A stretch of DNA of 64,000 bases. Origin: JANJTY01 sp038257155. GTDB lineage: Bacteria > Pseudomonadota > Gammaproteobacteria > Xanthomonadales > Xanthomonadaceae. Shown here in pieces: positions 63,719 through 64,000 of the stretch; position 1 is the first letter of the stretch; every line of letters starts with the position of its first letter. A program made the position numbers and the translations under genes. The notes under the pieces are model-generated. The model saw only the letters and a program-made list of their open reading frames with translations. It was not told the DNA's origin and searched no databases. The stretch is from positions 30,986-94,985 of the forward strand of contig JBBSJP010000016.1 in the NCBI GenBank assembly GCA_038257155.1, read 5' to 3'.

Positions 63719-64000
63719 TTACGCGGCGAGCGCGCCCTTGGCCTTCTCGGCGAGCTGGCCAAAGGCCGGCAGGTCGTGCACCGCGATATCGGCCAGCACC
63801 TTGCGGTCGAGCTCGATATTGGCCTTCTTCAGGCCATTCATGAAACGGCTGTAGGACAAGCCGTGCATGCGGGCCGCCGCATTGATGCGGACGATCCACA
63901 GCGAACGGAACTGGCGCTTGCGCTGCTTGCGGCCGATGTAGGCGTACTGCAGGGCGCGCGTGACGGCCTGCTTGGCAACGCGGAAGACCTTGCGGCGGGC
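63719..64000 (-). CDS. rplT: 50S ribosomal protein L20 (C-terminal part)
   Basis: 93 residues plus stop; the N-terminus (about 25 residues) lies beyond the window edge. RVAKQAVTRALQYAYIGRK, FRSLWIVRINAAAR, HGLSYSRFMNGLKKA and VLADIAVHD are diagnostic of L20. Its TAA stop overlaps an ATG (TAATG) of a 14-codon Arg-rich open frame ending at 63675. Upstream of pheS on the same strand, as expected for infC-rpmI-rplT-pheST. Confidence 0.96.
   Translation of the reverse strand, partial: ARRKVFRVAKQAVTRALQYAYIGRKQRKRQFRSLWIVRINAAARMHGLSYSRFMNGLKKANIELDRKVLADIAVHDLPAFGQLAEKAKGALAA

Overview
The window is a dense, GC-rich chromosomal segment from a gammaproteobacterium, most likely of the order Xanthomonadales/Lysobacterales. 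The gene orders rpoE-rseA-rseB-rseC-mucD-lepA-lepB-DUF4845-rnc-era-recO, rplT-pheS-pheT-ihfA-merR-tRNA-Pro and rpsB-tsf-pyrH-frr-uppS-cdsA-dxr-rseP-bamA-skp-lpxD-fabZ-lpxA-lpxB-rnhB all point there, as do the GTAG-type REP repeats. Genus and species cannot be fixed from the sequence alone. Nearly all of it is housekeeping genome; the unusual material is in the gaps between genes.

Layout. 0-5.2 kb holds accessory exported proteins: a partial C-terminus, a secreted beta-sandwich-like protein, a small membrane protein, a frameshifted HExxH metalloprotease with a TPM domain, and a Delta-60-like secreted protein. 5.3-10.4 kb (minus) is a salvage and housekeeping group: methylthioinosine phosphorylase, hypoxanthine phosphoribosyltransferase, nagZ, a CYTH protein and rlmD, interrupted by a 1 kb non-coding block built of inverted repeats. 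10.7-14.1 kb holds a ydbH/ydbL-like envelope pair divergent from a receiver-Hpt protein. 14.1-24.2 kb (minus) runs from recO at the low-coordinate end to the sigma-E operon. A fadJ-like gene, an orphan 142-aa protein, dapE and an ArsC-like thiol protein follow. 29.0-33.2 kb (minus) is dapD-glnD-map. 33.8-58.6 kb (plus) is the long translation, isoprenoid, outer-membrane and lipid A cluster. In it a TonB-dependent receptor and an S9 peptidase separate rnhB from dnaE-accA. 59.2-64 kb (minus) is rplT-pheS-pheT-ihfA-merR and tRNA-Pro(GGG).

How the genes work together. The window carries most of the sigma-E envelope stress circuit: sigma factor, anti-sigma RseA, RseB, RseC, the MucD periplasmic protease and the RseP site-2 protease. 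It also holds classic clients of that circuit (BamA, Skp, LpxD, FabZ, LpxA, LpxB). A good sigma-E-type promoter (GAACTT, 16 nt, TCTAG) precedes rpoE, implying autoregulation. UppS, CdsA and Dxr supply undecaprenyl phosphate, CDP-diacylglycerol and isoprenoid precursors for the same envelope.

Most interesting non-coding content. At least six repeat families lie between genes, several with compensatory base changes between copies, which is evidence that a folded hairpin is what selection preserves. They include a two-hairpin core present three times (twice inside larger terminal-inverted-repeat elements, next to era and next to the rpsB promoter), a 14-bp tandem array present at two inverted loci flanking dapD...tsf, and GTAG-type REP pairs, one of which supplies the pheS stop codon. 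I saw no phage, no CRISPR array, no insertion sequence with a transposase and no secondary-metabolite cluster.
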